A stretch of DNA of 64,000 nt from an uncultured Caldilineaceae bacterium (GTDB lineage Bacteria > Chloroflexota > Anaerolineae > Caldilineales > Caldilineaceae): the NCBI GenBank assembly GCA_951813625.1, contig CATOTS010000018.1:1-64000 (forward strand), read 5' to 3'. Below the pieces are notes generated by a model. That model saw only the letters and a list, made by a program, of their open reading frames with translations, was not told the origin of the DNA and did not search any database. Every line of letters begins with the position of its first letter. Positions within the stretch are counted from its first letter, which is position 1. Below are positions 18,846 to 29,046 of the stretch, in pieces. Made by a program: the position numbers and the translations under genes.

Positions 18846-20366
18846 CTACTCCTTCACGCCTTGTTCTTCGAGGATGCGGTTGATCTCGTCATTCGCATCC
18901 AGCAGGGCCTGCTCGGGATCAGCGCCCCCAGCCGCTACCTGGGACCAGGTGTCGCCCAGGACACCCAGGATGGCCCCGGCGCCCGGAACGTTGGGCGCGG
19001 CCTTGCCCGTCACTTCCCAGGCTTCCGACATCACCGGCAACAGCTCCGGCATCGCCGGATGTACCTGCAGGACATTTGGGTCCTCGAGGATCGACTTGCG
19101 CGCGAAGAGGATGCCGTGCTCAGTAGCGAAACGGCGGGCCGTCTCCTTGCTCGTGATCCACTTCATGAACTCCCACGTCGCCTCTTTGTTTTTACTATGG
19201 GCGTTCATCGCGATCAGGCCGCCCGCCAGGTTCGACTGGCCGGCCACATAGCCGCGCCCGTTCTCCGGGTAGTAGGGCATCAGCGCGGCGCCGAAGCGGC
19301 CCGGCTCACCCGTCTCGTTCGGGTCCCACAGCTTCTGCACCCACGAATCGAGGAATTCGCCCATCGCCATCCTGCCGTCGAGCGCCCACGTGAAGTGGTC
19401 ATAGAACTCCATCGCGTGCACCGCGTCCGGCATGTACTGGTTCAGTTCAAGGCCGAACTTCCAGGATTCGAGGCAGCGGGGGTCGTCGAGAGAGGCGTTG
19501 AAGTTTTCGTCGTACGTCTCGCAGCCGAAGGTCCAGGCCAGCATCTGTCCGCCCCACGTGGCTGCGGGAAAGCCCTGTTTCTGCGGCGAAATGTGGCCCC
19601 ACAGGTCGATTTCACCATCGCCGTCGGTGTCGCGCGTGAAGAACTCCGCCATGTCCAACCACTCCTGCGTGGTCTTTGGCGGCGCCAGGTCGTAACCGTA
19701 CTTCTCTTTGAAAGCGGCCTGCTCGTCCGGGTCCTCGAAGAGCTGCCTGTCATAGACAAGGATACGCGTGGTCACATTGAGAGGCAGCCCCCAGACCTGA
19801 TCGGGAAAGAGCCCCACCATGGTGTGCGTACCCCACACAGAGGAAATGAAATCATCGACGTCGATTTCGTCGCGATCGCGCTCGATCAGGTCGTTGACCG
19901 GCTCCAGCCAGCCGGCGGCAGTGTGATCGGGGATCCAACTGGGCGACTCGCGGAAGACATCGTAGAACCCGGTCTCGGCCTGGAATTCCGAGACCATCTT
20001 CTGCAGCATCGCGCCGCCTGGCAGCAGATCGACCGCAACGCGGATGCCGGTCTCCTTGTAGAACTCATTCACCATGTCTGGAATGACCCAGCTGACCGGC
20101 TCGTACGGGGCCAGCATGCGCAGCACCGTGCCCTCATAAGGCTTCGGCTTGTCCCCGGCCTCGGCTGGCATCTCCTCCCCGCCGGCCGCCGCCTTTGCGG
20201 CTTCGGCTTCTGCCAGTGCCGCCTCTGCCGTAGCCTGCGCGGCCGCGACTTCAGCCCTGGCCTCCTCAAGCGCCGCGCTGTCCTGGGTCGGCGGCGCGCA
20301 CTGGGTGGCTACGAGGGCGAGAATCACCCCCAGAATGACGAGTTTCCACAGATTTTTCGCCTTCAT
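18846..20366 (-). CDS. Extracellular sugar-binding lipoprotein of an ABC importer
   Basis: A 506-residue family 1 solute-binding protein. The start at 20366 has AGGAGG nine bases upstream. The frame is open further upstream but lacks a signal peptide there. The signal sequence ends at Cys23 (VATQC), a lipobox with an unusual Gln at -1. An Ala/Glu-rich stretch (about 30-65) with heptad character follows and would lift the binding domain off the membrane. The rest resembles multiple-sugar binding proteins. It leads the cluster whose permeases lie 5 kb downstream. Confidence 0.88.
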   Translation of the reverse strand: MKAKNLWKLVILGVILALVATQCAPPTQDSAALEEARAEVAAAQATAEAALAEAEAAKAAAGGEEMPAEAGDKPKPYEGTVLRMLAPYEPVSWVIPDMVNEFYKETGIRVAVDLLPGGAMLQKMVSEFQAETGFYDVFRESPSWIPDHTAAGWLEPVNDLIERDRDEIDVDDFISSVWGTHTMVGLFPDQVWGLPLNVTTRILVYDRQLFEDPDEQAAFKEKYGYDLAPPKTTQEWLDMAEFFTRDTDGDGEIDLWGHISPQKQGFPAATWGGQMLAWTFGCETYDENFNASLDDPRCLESWKFGLELNQYMPDAVHAMEFYDHFTWALDGRMAMGEFLDSWVQKLWDPNETGEPGRFGAALMPYYPENGRGYVAGQSNLAGGLIAMNAHSKNKEATWEFMKWITSKETARRFATEHGILFARKSILEDPNVLQVHPAMPELLPVMSEAWEVTGKAAPNVPGAGAILGVLGDTWSQVAAGGADPEQALLDANDEINRILEEQGVKE

Positions 20367-21075
20367 GGTCAGGTTCCCCTCCTTGTCTCTGATTCTTGTC
20401 CGAATCGACTGAAGCAGTGCAAAAACCTGTTCGCCGTGTATCACCTCCTTTCCGTCCGGTCCATCTGCAGGGTTTTCCAAACGTTGCCGCTGCACCTTTG
20501 CCGGCGAAGTATACTACGCCTGCCAGGGAGCCGTCTACAGGTCAAAATCCACCCAGCGCGCCTCCGGCAAGGCGCTTACGCGGGTGCAGTCCAAAATGGG
20601 ACACAGATTCCAATACCTCGGGTTGCAACGATTTCATGGCCGGTCCGCTCTCCATTCCCTGGCAAAGTGGAGGAAAACGCATTCCTGATTCCCTTTGGGC
20701 GGTCGGGCCTGCGGCCCTCCCTTGTGCGGGGGGACTCCCCCCGCAACGCCCCCCTGATGTACGCCCCGCGCCGAGTGTGGCGCCAATGCAGCCCTGTGCC
20801 GCCCGCGGCCCAACGCGCCGCCCCCAATTCAGCGAACGCCGCGTCCACGGTAGGGGCAGGCCTTGTGCCTGCCCTGTGCCTCTCCCCAAAACCGGTAAAC
20901 ACTTCCTTCCACCTTTGGTATGAAGTCCCCGCCAGACGATTCCCACCCCAATGGAGGGCTGCACCCCATACGCGCCCCGGTTGACAGCGGGCGGCGTTTT
21001 CACTACCATGCAGGCAATTTGGTAACGGGATGCCCGACCCTCGCCGCGAACCGGCGCCACACGAGGAGGCAAACG
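20367..21075. other. Divergent intergenic region with a core repeat and a dispersed hairpin
   Basis: No supportable gene lies in these 709 bases. They should contain the promoter of the leftward sugar cluster and of the rightward SDR, but I see no clear consensus boxes. The region holds repeat copy C (20693-20755) and a second hairpin (GGGCAGGC-CTTGT-GCCTGCCC, 20854-20874). A 912-codon rightward frame crossing the region is the antisense shadow of the binding-protein gene. Confidence 0.6.
20693..20755 (+). repeat. Dispersed repeat, copy C (core only)
   Basis: Some 63 bases are nearly identical to the core of copies A and B: the GGTCGGGCCTGCGGCC segment and the 21-bp perfect hairpin at 20725-20745. 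The flanks differ from A and B, so only the hairpin core is shared. Confidence 0.85.
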
Positions 21076-21876
21076 ATGCCTGCGTACGAGCTTTCCAATC
21101 AGGTTGCCATCGTCAGCGGCGCCGGTCAGGGAATGGGGCGCGCCATCGCCCATCGCCTGGCGGATGAAGGCGCCAGCGTTGTCGCGGCCGACATCAACCT
21201 CGAGTCCGCCGCCCGCGTTGCCGCCGAGATCGAGGCGCAGGGCGGCGCCGCCCTCGCCCTGGAGGTCGACGTCACCAGCCGCACCAATACCGAGCGCATG
21301 GTCAGCGAAGGCGCCGGCAAGTTCGGCCGCCTCGACATCATGGTCAACAACGCCGGCGTCCTGGCCGTCACCCCCGTGCTGGAGCTGGACGACAAAGCCT
21401 GGGACTGGCAGATGAACGTCAACGCAAAAGGCGTGCTCTACTGCTCACAGGCCGCCGCCCGCCGCATGATCGACCAGGGCGAAGGCGGGCGCATCATCAC
21501 CATCGCCTCCACCGCCGGTAAGATTCCGGCCGGCAAAGACGCCCCCATCGCCGGATACGTCGCCAGCAAACACGCCGCCGTCGGGCTGACCAAGCAGATG
21601 GCGCTCGAGCTGGCCCGCTACAACATTCTGGTGAACTGTGTATTCCCCGGTATCGTCGAATCCGAGATGCTCGACTTCATTCACGCCGAGATCGCCCGTC
21701 TCGAAGGCAAGCCGCAGCACGAAGTCCGCGAGCGCGCGCGCGAATCGGTCCCGCTCGGCTACTTTCAGTCGCCGCAGAAGGTCGCCAATATGGTCGCCTT
21801 CCTCTGCTCCACCGACGCCGACTATTCCGTCGGCTCGGTCTTCGACGTAACCGGTGGCGCCTTTCCCTACTACTGA
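21076..21876 (+). CDS. Short-chain dehydrogenase/reductase (SDR)
   Basis: A 266-residue classical SDR: SGAGQGMGRA near the N-terminus, NNAG, and catalytic YVASK. The ATG at 21076 follows GAGGAGG by seven bases. The frame extends upstream to 20920 but without family similarity. Asp in VAADIN after strand 2 suggests NAD as cofactor. It resembles acetoin, sorbitol or meso-butanediol dehydrogenases. The substrate is not decidable. The first gene of the rightward cluster. Confidence 0.88.
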   Translation: MPAYELSNQVAIVSGAGQGMGRAIAHRLADEGASVVAADINLESAARVAAEIEAQGGAALALEVDVTSRTNTERMVSEGAGKFGRLDIMVNNAGVLAVTPVLELDDKAWDWQMNVNAKGVLYCSQAAARRMIDQGEGGRIITIASTAGKIPAGKDAPIAGYVASKHAAVGLTKQMALELARYNILVNCVFPGIVESEMLDFIHAEIARLEGKPQHEVRERARESVPLGYFQSPQKVANMVAFLCSTDADYSVGSVFDVTGGAFPYY

Positions 21877-21963
21877 GTTCTTGGGCCTGCGGCACCGCTC
21901 CTGCTGGTTTCAGGCGGCGTCCTATGCACCGAAACGCCGCCGTCTGGACGCAAAAATAGCGAT

Positions 21964-21992
21964 TTGGAAATACCACTTTTGTGGGGTAAGAT
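21964..21992 (+). promoter_or_regulatory. Possible sigma-70 promoter upstream of an SDR gene
   Basis: TTGGAA (21964-21969) and TAAGAT (21987-21992) are separated by 17 bases. Each matches four of six consensus positions. The downstream SDR starts at 22127. The spacer holds a small CCAC-TTTT-GTGG hairpin. Confidence 0.3.
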
Positions 21993-22126
21993 GCATCGTC
22001 ACAGGTGCCCACATTCACGCAAAAACTACTTGTGGTTCGCTGCCATTCGCCAGCGGTCGATCCAGCCGCCGGCCACTAACCACCAACCTCTGACCACCCC
22101 AGTTCGAAAGGAGCGCTGTAACTCCA

Positions 22127-22903
22127 ATGGCGAATGGTGATATGTTCGACCTCACAGGACGGAATGCGCTCGTCACCGGCGGGGGCCGCGGGCTGGGCAA
22201 GGCGATGGCCACAGGGTTGGCGCAATATGGGGCCAATATCGCCATCGTCGATATCGACATGGAGACGGCGCAAAGCACTGCCGAGGAGCTCAAGGCCCTG
22301 GGCGTGCAAACGGTGGCCATGCAAGGTGACGTCCGCAGCGAGGAGGACGCGCAGCGGACGGTCAACGCGACCGTCGAGGCCCTGGGCAGTCTCGATATTC
22401 TGCTCAACAACGCCGGCATTGCGACCGTGGAACCGGCGGAAACGCTCCCCCTGGATAGCTTTCAGTATGTCTTCGATGTCGATGTGAAAGGGGTGTTTCT
22501 CTTCGCCAAGGCCGCATTCGGCCCGATGTCGCGCCAGGGGCGCGGCAACATCATCAACATCGCCAGCATGGCCGGCATCAGCGCCCCCAATCCGCAGAAG
22601 CATACGCACTACAATTCGGCCAAGGCCGCGGTTATCATGATGACCAAGTCGCTGGCGTCGGAATGGGCCGGGCACGGCATCCGCGTCAATGCGCTGGCGC
22701 CGGGCTACATGATCACGCCGCCGGTGATCAAGATGCGCGCCGAGGACCCCGAAATGTGGGCGCACTGGATGACCAGGGTGCCGATGGGCCGCGCCGGCGA
22801 ACCGCCCGAGCTGCAGGGTGCGGTCGTCTACCTGGCATCCGACGCCTCCAGCTATATGACCGGCAACATCATGGTCATTGACGGCGGCTATACCTGCTGG
22901 TAA
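22127..22903 (+). CDS. Short-chain dehydrogenase/reductase (SDR), gluconate 5-dehydrogenase-like
   Basis: A 258-residue classical SDR with TGGGRGLGKA (about 15-24), NNAG and catalytic YNSAK, plus IDGGYTCW at the C-terminus. The pattern resembles gluconate 5-dehydrogenase and other sugar-acid SDRs. The AAAGGAG ahead of the ATG is 14 bases away. An ATG 15 bases further in would be even more distant. It precedes a peptide-type ABC importer by 270 bases. Confidence 0.88.
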   Translation: MANGDMFDLTGRNALVTGGGRGLGKAMATGLAQYGANIAIVDIDMETAQSTAEELKALGVQTVAMQGDVRSEEDAQRTVNATVEALGSLDILLNNAGIATVEPAETLPLDSFQYVFDVDVKGVFLFAKAAFGPMSRQGRGNIINIASMAGISAPNPQKHTHYNSAKAAVIMMTKSLASEWAGHGIRVNALAPGYMITPPVIKMRAEDPEMWAHWMTRVPMGRAGEPPELQGAVVYLASDASSYMTGNIMVIDGGYTCW

Positions 22904-23176
22904 ATTGTGCAAAACGCGGCCGCTCAGGGCAGCTGTGCCGTCTGCACGCCTGGGTGAAAGGAGCCCCACGACAAAAGACTGTCCGCTTGTTCGCAGCGTG
23001 CTCGGCGCCCCGCGGGTCGCTGATCGCGTCAACAGAAATGGTTCCGGACAGGGTTGTACTCTGTCGAGTCAGTAGGCCGAGATTCCAAGAGTTTGCTCGT
23101 TCGATCGTCGGTTTAAGCGGCTAATCGTTGCCAACGTTTTCGTGCAGCACTCACCAAATCAAGGAGGATCAGAGCA

Positions 23177-24778
23177 ATGACTCAGACCAAAGGACGGTAT
23201 CTCGTGTGTGGGCTCCTGGCATTCGTCCTTCTACTGGGCGCCTGCCAGCCTGCCGCAGCGCCCGCCTCGGACGGCGAAATGGCCGCCGAGAAGAAGACCT
23301 TCACCTACGCCGCCATCAGAGAGTGGCGCACCATGGAGGCGTTCAATGCCTATGACGAGGTACAGTCGCCCGGCCTGCGCAATGTAATCGAAGTGCTGTT
23401 GGACCGCGATCCTGTCTCGAACGAGCTGGTCCCCGAACTTGCCACCTCCTTCGAGCAGCTCGATGAGCTCACATGGGCCTTCACAATTCGCGAAGGCGTC
23501 AGCTTCCACGATGGCTCGCCCCTGAACGCCGAGGCCGTCGCCTACGCCGTCAACCATCAGTGGAGCGAGGAGAACGCCTTCCAGGTGCGCGGCTTTATGG
23601 GGCCGCAGATCACGGCCGAGGCCGTCGACGAATTCACCGTCCACGTGATGACCGCCTCCCCCGATCCGATCCTCCCCAACCGCATGCACCTTCAGGGCAT
23701 CTCATCGATGAAGCAGCTTCTCGAGGAGCCCGACCAGTATGCGCTCGTTCCCATCGGCACCGGCCCGTATAAGTTCAAGGATTTCATCGCCGGCGACGCG
23801 CTGATCCTCGAAGCCAATCACGACTGGTGGGGGCTCGACCCTGACCAGGGCGCGCGCGGGGCGATCAACTTCGACGAGGTTGTCTTTCTTTATCGCCCCG
23901 AGGACGCCGTCCGGCTGGCGCAGGTGAAGACCGGTGAGGTCGACATCGCTCAGTGGATTTCGGCCGAGAGCTGCCTGGAGGCTGAAGCCACCGAGGGTAT
24001 CGGCTGCCGCAGTGAGGTCAGCGTCGAAACCCTGTTTATGCGCATGGACCTCGAACCCCCGCGCGAAGGCACCGCCTTCGGCGACCAGCGGGTCAGGCTG
24101 GCATTCCAGCTGGGGGTCGACTACGATACCATTCTCGACACGATTTTGGGCGGCCAGGCGACCATTGCCCGTCAGATGGTCGGCCCCTCCGCCACCGGGC
24201 ACAACGAGAGCATCGAGCCGTACGGCTATGATCCGGAGCGCGCCAAGCAGCTTCTGGACGAGGCCGCGGCTGACGGCGTGCCCGTCTATGAGACCGAGTT
24301 CGTCAACGTCAGTCTGATCGGCTGGTTTTCACGCAGCGAAGAACTGCACCAGGCCGTCAACGGCTACTTGCTGGAGCTCGGTCTCAATGTCGTGCTCGAG
24401 GTGTCCGAACTGGAACCCTTCATTGAGAAGGTCGGCAAGCGGCCCCCGCCAGGACGCGGCCGCTACTTCTTCGTAGGGCCGCACGGCAATGAGCTGTACG
24501 ACTACGCCCTCTCACTCAAGGGCCATCTCTCCTGCGAAAGCCCGTTCGCGACCGGCTGCTTCCCTGAGTTGGATGTGATGCGCGAAGCCGCCGAACCGCT
24601 GATCGGCGCAGAGCGCGACCAGGCCCTGCAGGATATCGCCCAGTATGTCCATGATCAGGTCTATTCCGGCGCGGTCGCGCACCTGGACCTCTCCTATGCT
24701 GTCAGCGATTGCCTGAACTGGGTCGTTCCGCTAGGCCATCGCGCGCTGGCGAAGGACATGGACAATACCTGCGACTGA
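23177..24778 (+). CDS. ABC transporter substrate-binding lipoprotein, family 5 (dipeptide/oligopeptide type)
   Basis: A 533-residue family 5 binding protein. The signal peptide ends in a good lipobox (LLGAC, Cys24) and a Pro/Ala-rich linker. The family signature WAFTIREGVSFHDGSP lies near 95-110. AAGGAGG lies 11 bases upstream of the ATG. It opens a complete importer operon (permease, permease-ATPase fusion, ATPase). Family 5 proteins bind peptides, nickel, or oligosaccharides and glycosides. The SDR and Gfo/Idh neighbours suggest a sugar-like ligand, which is inference. Confidence 0.9.
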   Translation: MTQTKGRYLVCGLLAFVLLLGACQPAAAPASDGEMAAEKKTFTYAAIREWRTMEAFNAYDEVQSPGLRNVIEVLLDRDPVSNELVPELATSFEQLDELTWAFTIREGVSFHDGSPLNAEAVAYAVNHQWSEENAFQVRGFMGPQITAEAVDEFTVHVMTASPDPILPNRMHLQGISSMKQLLEEPDQYALVPIGTGPYKFKDFIAGDALILEANHDWWGLDPDQGARGAINFDEVVFLYRPEDAVRLAQVKTGEVDIAQWISAESCLEAEATEGIGCRSEVSVETLFMRMDLEPPREGTAFGDQRVRLAFQLGVDYDTILDTILGGQATIARQMVGPSATGHNESIEPYGYDPERAKQLLDEAAADGVPVYETEFVNVSLIGWFSRSEELHQAVNGYLLELGLNVVLEVSELEPFIEKVGKRPPPGRGRYFFVGPHGNELYDYALSLKGHLSCESPFATGCFPELDVMREAAEPLIGAERDQALQDIAQYVHDQVYSGAVAHLDLSYAVSDCLNWVVPLGHRALAKDMDNTCD

Positions 24779-24974
24779 GAGCCGCGTACGACAAACTCAG
24801 AATTGGAAAAAGTTGTACTGCAAAATGTGGAAGCCGTTCGCTCGGATCTTCTGACTTCGGGGTGAGCGGCCTCCACTGTCCACCGATCGTCAAGAGAGGA
24901 GTGAGAAAGAGGCAACAGGCAGTTCTCTCTCCTCTCTCCTCTTCCTTCTCTCCTGATTTGTAAGGAGTGTCTGA

Positions 24975-25892
24975 ATGGCCCGCTACGTGGCACGTCGACT
25001 GGTCCAGTCGCTCTTCGTCCTCGTGATTGTCCTGACCCTCGTCTTCTTTGCAGGACGCGTCATCGGCAATCCGGCCGTCCTGATCCTGGGCCCGGAAGCG
25101 CGCGCCGATGATGTCAAAACGCTGGAGAAGCGCTTCGGCTACGACCAGCCGCCCCTCGTCCAGTTCGGGCGCTATGCACGCGGCGTCCTCTCCGGCGATT
25201 TCGGCAACTCATGGTGGCAGCTCAGACCGGCGCTGCCGATGGCGTTGGAACGGCTGCCCGCCACCCTCAAGCTCGCCGGCGTGACGATGCTGTTCGCGCT
25301 GCCGCTGGCCATGCTGCTGGGCTCGCTGGCCGCCTGGAGGCCCGGTTCACCCGTGGACAAAGCCGTCAACGTCATCTCTCTGACCGGCGCCTCCGCCGTC
25401 GACTTCTGGATTGGGCTGATGCTGATCCTCCTCTTCGCCGTTCAGCTGCGATTGCTGCCAACGTCCGGCTCCGGCTCGCTGAAGTTCATTATCCTGCCTG
25501 CCCTGACCCTGTCGCTCAGGCCGCTTGGCCGGGTTGCACAGGTAACGCGCAGCGCCATGCTCGATCAGTTGAGCAAGCCATACATAAAGACCGCGCGCGC
25601 CAAGGGTTTCAGAGAGCGTAAGATCGTCCTGGGCCAGGCGCTCAAGAACGCATTCATTCCGATTATCACCCTGTCCGGCGACGAAGCAATCTCCACGCTC
25701 AACGGCGCGGTCGTGGTCGAGACCGTTTTCGCCTGGCCCGGCCTGGGCCTTCTCATCGTCTCGGCCGTGACAAATCGCGACCTGCCGCTCATCGAGGCGT
25801 TGGTCTTTGTCGTGGCGGTCATGATTATCGTGACCAATCTATTGGTTGACCTTACCTACTCCTACCTGGACCCGAAGGTGCGCTTCGGCTAA
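24975..25892 (+). CDS. Dipeptide-type ABC transporter permease (DppB family)
   Basis: A 305-residue membrane protein with six hydrophobic segments, the N-terminal R-R-L start of DppB proteins, and the permease loop ARAKGFRERKIVLG before ALKNAFIP. TAAGGAG precedes the ATG. The 196-base gap from the binding-protein gene contains purine/pyrimidine-rich tracts with partial inverted complementarity (GAGAGGAG and CTCCTCTC) that may form an mRNA hairpin. Confidence 0.92.
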   Translation: MARYVARRLVQSLFVLVIVLTLVFFAGRVIGNPAVLILGPEARADDVKTLEKRFGYDQPPLVQFGRYARGVLSGDFGNSWWQLRPALPMALERLPATLKLAGVTMLFALPLAMLLGSLAAWRPGSPVDKAVNVISLTGASAVDFWIGLMLILLFAVQLRLLPTSGSGSLKFIILPALTLSLRPLGRVAQVTRSAMLDQLSKPYIKTARAKGFRERKIVLGQALKNAFIPIITLSGDEAISTLNGAVVVETVFAWPGLGLLIVSAVTNRDLPLIEALVFVVAVMIIVTNLLVDLTYSYLDPKVRFG

Positions 25893-25904
25893 AGAAGGAT
25901 ACGA

Positions 25905-27932
25905 GTGACAGCTTCGAATCAGATGACCGCCGGCGACGGCCCCGCGGTGCCAGACCCACTTGAAGCTGCGCGCGGCATAACCGCGCGCAAGCTGCTGCGC
26001 GCGCTCTGGCGCGACAAGCTGATGCTCTTCCCGCTCATCTTCCTTGCTGCGCTCTTCGTGGCTGCAGTGGGAGCCGACTTTCTCGCGCCCCACGATCCCC
26101 TCGACCAGAATCTGCGCTCGCGCAACCTGCCGCCGATGTCCATGTCCGCCGCCGAGGCAGAAGGTTTTCGATACATCCTCGGCGCTGATCCGCTCGGCCG
26201 CGACCTGCTCAGCCGCTTAATACACGGCGCGCGCGTTTCGCTCGCGGTCGGCCTTGCCAGCGTTCTGGCCTCGGGCACGCTCGGCGTCCTGCTGGGCCTG
26301 ATGGCCGGCTACCATCGCGGCTGGCTTGACGACCTTGTCATGCGCGGCGTCGACGTTCTCATGGGCATTCCCGGTCTGCTCCTGGCGCTCTTCATCCTCT
26401 TCCTCGTCGGCACCGGCTTCTGGAACCTGGTCATCGTCTTTGCACTGACGCGCTGGATGATCTACGCGCGCGTGACCCGCGGCCTCACGCTTTCGTTTCG
26501 CGAGCAGCCCTTCGTCGAGGGCGCGCAGACGATCGGCTGCAGCGACAGCCGCATCATTTTCCACCACATCCTGCCCAATCTGGCATCGCCGATCCTGGTG
26601 CTGGCGACACTCGAAGTCGCAATCGTGATCCTCGCCGAGGCCGGCCTGAGTTTCTTGGGCATGGGAATCCAGCCGCCCGCACCCACCTGGGGCCGCATGG
26701 TCGCCGAGGGCCGCGACTACATTACCAGCGCACCGTGGCTGATCACTTTTCCCGGCCTCGCCATTCTGCTGACGGCCCTTTCGCTCAATCTCTCCTCGGC
26801 CTGGCTGCGCATGGTCAGCGATCCCGTGCAGCGCTGGCGCTGGTTCGCCAGTCCGCCTGAGCCGGGCCGCGCAACCGACGCGCAGATTGCCCCTGTGTAC
26901 AGTGGCAGCATCGAAATGTCCGAACCGGCGCACACGTCCGCCGCCAACGGCCATCATCTGCTCGAAGTGAACGACCTGCGCGTCAACTTCCGCACACCCG
27001 AAGGCATGCTCAACGCCGTGAATGGAATCAGCTACACGCTGGACCGGGGTCAAACGCTCGCCATTCTGGGCGAGTCGGGCTCGGGCAAGACGGTGAGCGC
27101 TGAAGCCGTCATCGGTATTCTCGACAGCCCGCCCGCCTTCGTGACCGGCGGCTCGGTCCACTTCGACGGCGTCGACCTGCTTCAGGTCAAACCGGCGCGG
27201 CGCCGGCGCCTCTGCGGCGAGAGGATCGCAATGATCTTCCAGGACCCATTGAGCGCATTGAACCCGGCCTACACGGTCGGCTCACAGATCGCCGCCATGT
27301 TCCAGGAGCATCGCGGAACATCCAAGCGTGAAGCCACCGCCAAGGCCATCGAACTGATGGACCGCGTGCGCATTCCATCCGCGCCCGAACGTGTGAACGA
27401 CTACCCGCACCAGTTCTCCGGCGGTATGCGCCAGCGCGTGATGATCGCCTCCGCCATTGCTTTGGACCCCGATCTGCTCATCGCCGACGAGCCCACGACC
27501 GCTCTGGACGTTACGATCCAGGCCCAGATTATGGAGCTGCTGGCCGAGCTTCAGGAGGAGACGGGCATGGGTCTGATCCTCATCACCCACGATCTGGGCG
27601 TCGTCGCCGACGTTGCCGATAAGGTGGCCGTGATGTATGCTGGCCAAATTGTTGAGACCGGCCCGATCGAAGAAATCTACACCCGTCCGGCTCACCCCTA
27701 CACAAAGGGGCTCTTGGAATCCGTGCCGCGCGTCGATGAAAAGATGGAGTCTCTGCAGCAGATTAGCGGCGCGCCGCCCAATCTGCGCTTAATCCCGTCG
27801 GGCTGTCCCTTCCATCCGCGCTGCGCCTACGTGATCGACCGCTGCTCGGACGAACCGCCGCCGCTTTACGAAGTATCGCAGGAGCGTAGCGCCGCCTGCC
27901 ACCGTTTCGAGGACCTCTTGCATGCCAACTGA
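25905..27932 (+). CDS. Fused dipeptide-type ABC permease (DppC) and ATPase (DppD)
   Basis: A 675-residue fusion. Residues about 25-310 are a DppC permease with an early membrane helix, [13 protein letters not shown], and the EAA loop [13 protein letters not shown]. Residues about 345-675 are a DppD ATPase with Walker A GESGSGKT, signature [12 protein letters not shown], Walker [10 protein letters not shown] and the C-terminal oligopeptide-ATPase extension ([15 protein letters not shown]). The linker (about 311-344) is hydrophilic. GTG start. Such fusions are known, and they fix permease-to-ATPase stoichiometry. The stop overlaps the next ATPase gene by 11 bases. Confidence 0.92.
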   Translation: MTASNQMTAGDGPAVPDPLEAARGITARKLLRALWRDKLMLFPLIFLAALFVAAVGADFLAPHDPLDQNLRSRNLPPMSMSAAEAEGFRYILGADPLGRDLLSRLIHGARVSLAVGLASVLASGTLGVLLGLMAGYHRGWLDDLVMRGVDVLMGIPGLLLALFILFLVGTGFWNLVIVFALTRWMIYARVTRGLTLSFREQPFVEGAQTIGCSDSRIIFHHILPNLASPILVLATLEVAIVILAEAGLSFLGMGIQPPAPTWGRMVAEGRDYITSAPWLITFPGLAILLTALSLNLSSAWLRMVSDPVQRWRWFASPPEPGRATDAQIAPVYSGSIEMSEPAHTSAANGHHLLEVNDLRVNFRTPEGMLNAVNGISYTLDRGQTLAILGESGSGKTVSAEAVIGILDSPPAFVTGGSVHFDGVDLLQVKPARRRRLCGERIAMIFQDPLSALNPAYTVGSQIAAMFQEHRGTSKREATAKAIELMDRVRIPSAPERVNDYPHQFSGGMRQRVMIASAIALDPDLLIADEPTTALDVTIQAQIMELLAELQEETGMGLILITHDLGVVADVADKVAVMYAGQIVETGPIEEIYTRPAHPYTKGLLESVPRVDEKMESLQQISGAPPNLRLIPSGCPFHPRCAYVIDRCSDEPPPLYEVSQERSAACHRFEDLLHAN

Positions 27933-28989
27933 CAGCACCGCGGCGGCCCCCGGCTCTCTGGAGGAGCCAGAGCAGCCAGAGCAGCCTCTGCTCGTCGTCA
28001 AGGATCTGGTAAAACACTATCCCACCGAGCGGAAGGGCTTTCTGCGCGCCGGGCGGGGAACGATCAAGGCGGTGGACGGCGTAAGCTTCAACCTGCACCC
28101 CGGCGAAACGCTAGGGCTTGTCGGCGAGACCGGCTGCGGCAAGTCCACCATTGCCAGGACACTGATGCGCCTGGAGGAACCGACAGGCGGCGCCGCCTAT
28201 TTCAAAGGCCGCGATCTCTTCACCCTGTCGAAAGCCGCTGTGCAGGCCCTGCGCCGCGAGATTCAGATGGTCTTCCAGGACCCTTTCGCATCGCTGAATC
28301 CGCGCATGGAGGTGGGCCAGATCATCGCCGAGCCCTGGGTCGTGCATCCGGGCATCGTACCCAAGGAAGAACAGGGCGAGAGAGTCCGCGCGCTGCTCGA
28401 GCGCGTCGGGCTGCTGCCAACCGACGCCCGCCGCTATCCCCACGAGTTTTCCGGCGGCCAGCGCCAGCGCATCGGCATCGCCCGCGCCCTCGCCCTGCAG
28501 CCCGAGTTGATCATCTGCGACGAGCCGGTCTCCGCGCTCGACGTTTCCGTGCAGGCCCAGGTCATCAATCTGCTGGCCGAACTCCAGGCCGACCTGGGAC
28601 TCTCCTACATTTTCATCGCCCACGATCTGGCAGTTGTACGGCAGATCTCCGACCGCGTCGCAGTCATGCACCTGGGCCGCATCGTCGAGGTCGGCGGCGA
28701 GGAAGAGATCTACGTGCGGCCAACGCACCCCTATACCCAGGCCCTGCTCTCGGCCGTTCCGGTGCCCAATCCGGTCGGCCGCAAAGAGAGGCAGCGCATC
28801 GTGCTCGAGGGTGAGCTGCCGAGTCCGGTGGACCCACCGTCGGGTTGCACGTTTCGCACCCGCTGCTGGAAGGCCGAGGCGGTCTGCAGCCAGGACCGGC
28901 CGCAACTGGTCGATCGCTTTGACCATGGCCATCCGAGCGCCTGCCACTTTGCCGAGTTGCAGGCGGCGCCGGCCGCGGGCATCGCCTGA
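27922..28989 (+). CDS. Dipeptide-type ABC transporter ATPase (DppF family)
   Basis: A 355-residue ATPase: Walker A GETGCGKST, signature FSGGQRQRIGIA, Walker B LIICDEPVSALD, H-loop AHDLAV and the C-terminal Cys-containing extension (CTFRTRC). It pairs with the ATPase half of the preceding fusion to power the importer. Its ATG lies inside the end of the fusion gene, so the two are translationally coupled. Confidence 0.93.
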   Translation: MPTDSTAAAPGSLEEPEQPEQPLLVVKDLVKHYPTERKGFLRAGRGTIKAVDGVSFNLHPGETLGLVGETGCGKSTIARTLMRLEEPTGGAAYFKGRDLFTLSKAAVQALRREIQMVFQDPFASLNPRMEVGQIIAEPWVVHPGIVPKEEQGERVRALLERVGLLPTDARRYPHEFSGGQRQRIGIARALALQPELIICDEPVSALDVSVQAQVINLLAELQADLGLSYIFIAHDLAVVRQISDRVAVMHLGRIVEVGGEEEIYVRPTHPYTQALLSAVPVPNPVGRKERQRIVLEGELPSPVDPPSGCTFRTRCWKAEAVCSQDRPQLVDRFDHGHPSACHFAELQAAPAAGIA

Positions 28990-29046
28990 CACAAACGCCG
29001 GCCGCCCCGCCGTTCACGGTCGCTTGTTTCGAGGGAGGAGATGTAG

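Noticed and set aside
18246..20984. A 912-codon open frame on the plus strand
   Set aside because: It is antisense to the SDR and sugar-binding lipoprotein genes, which have clear family motifs. Its own translation is Arg/His-rich with no domain, as expected for a shadow frame in GC-rich DNA.
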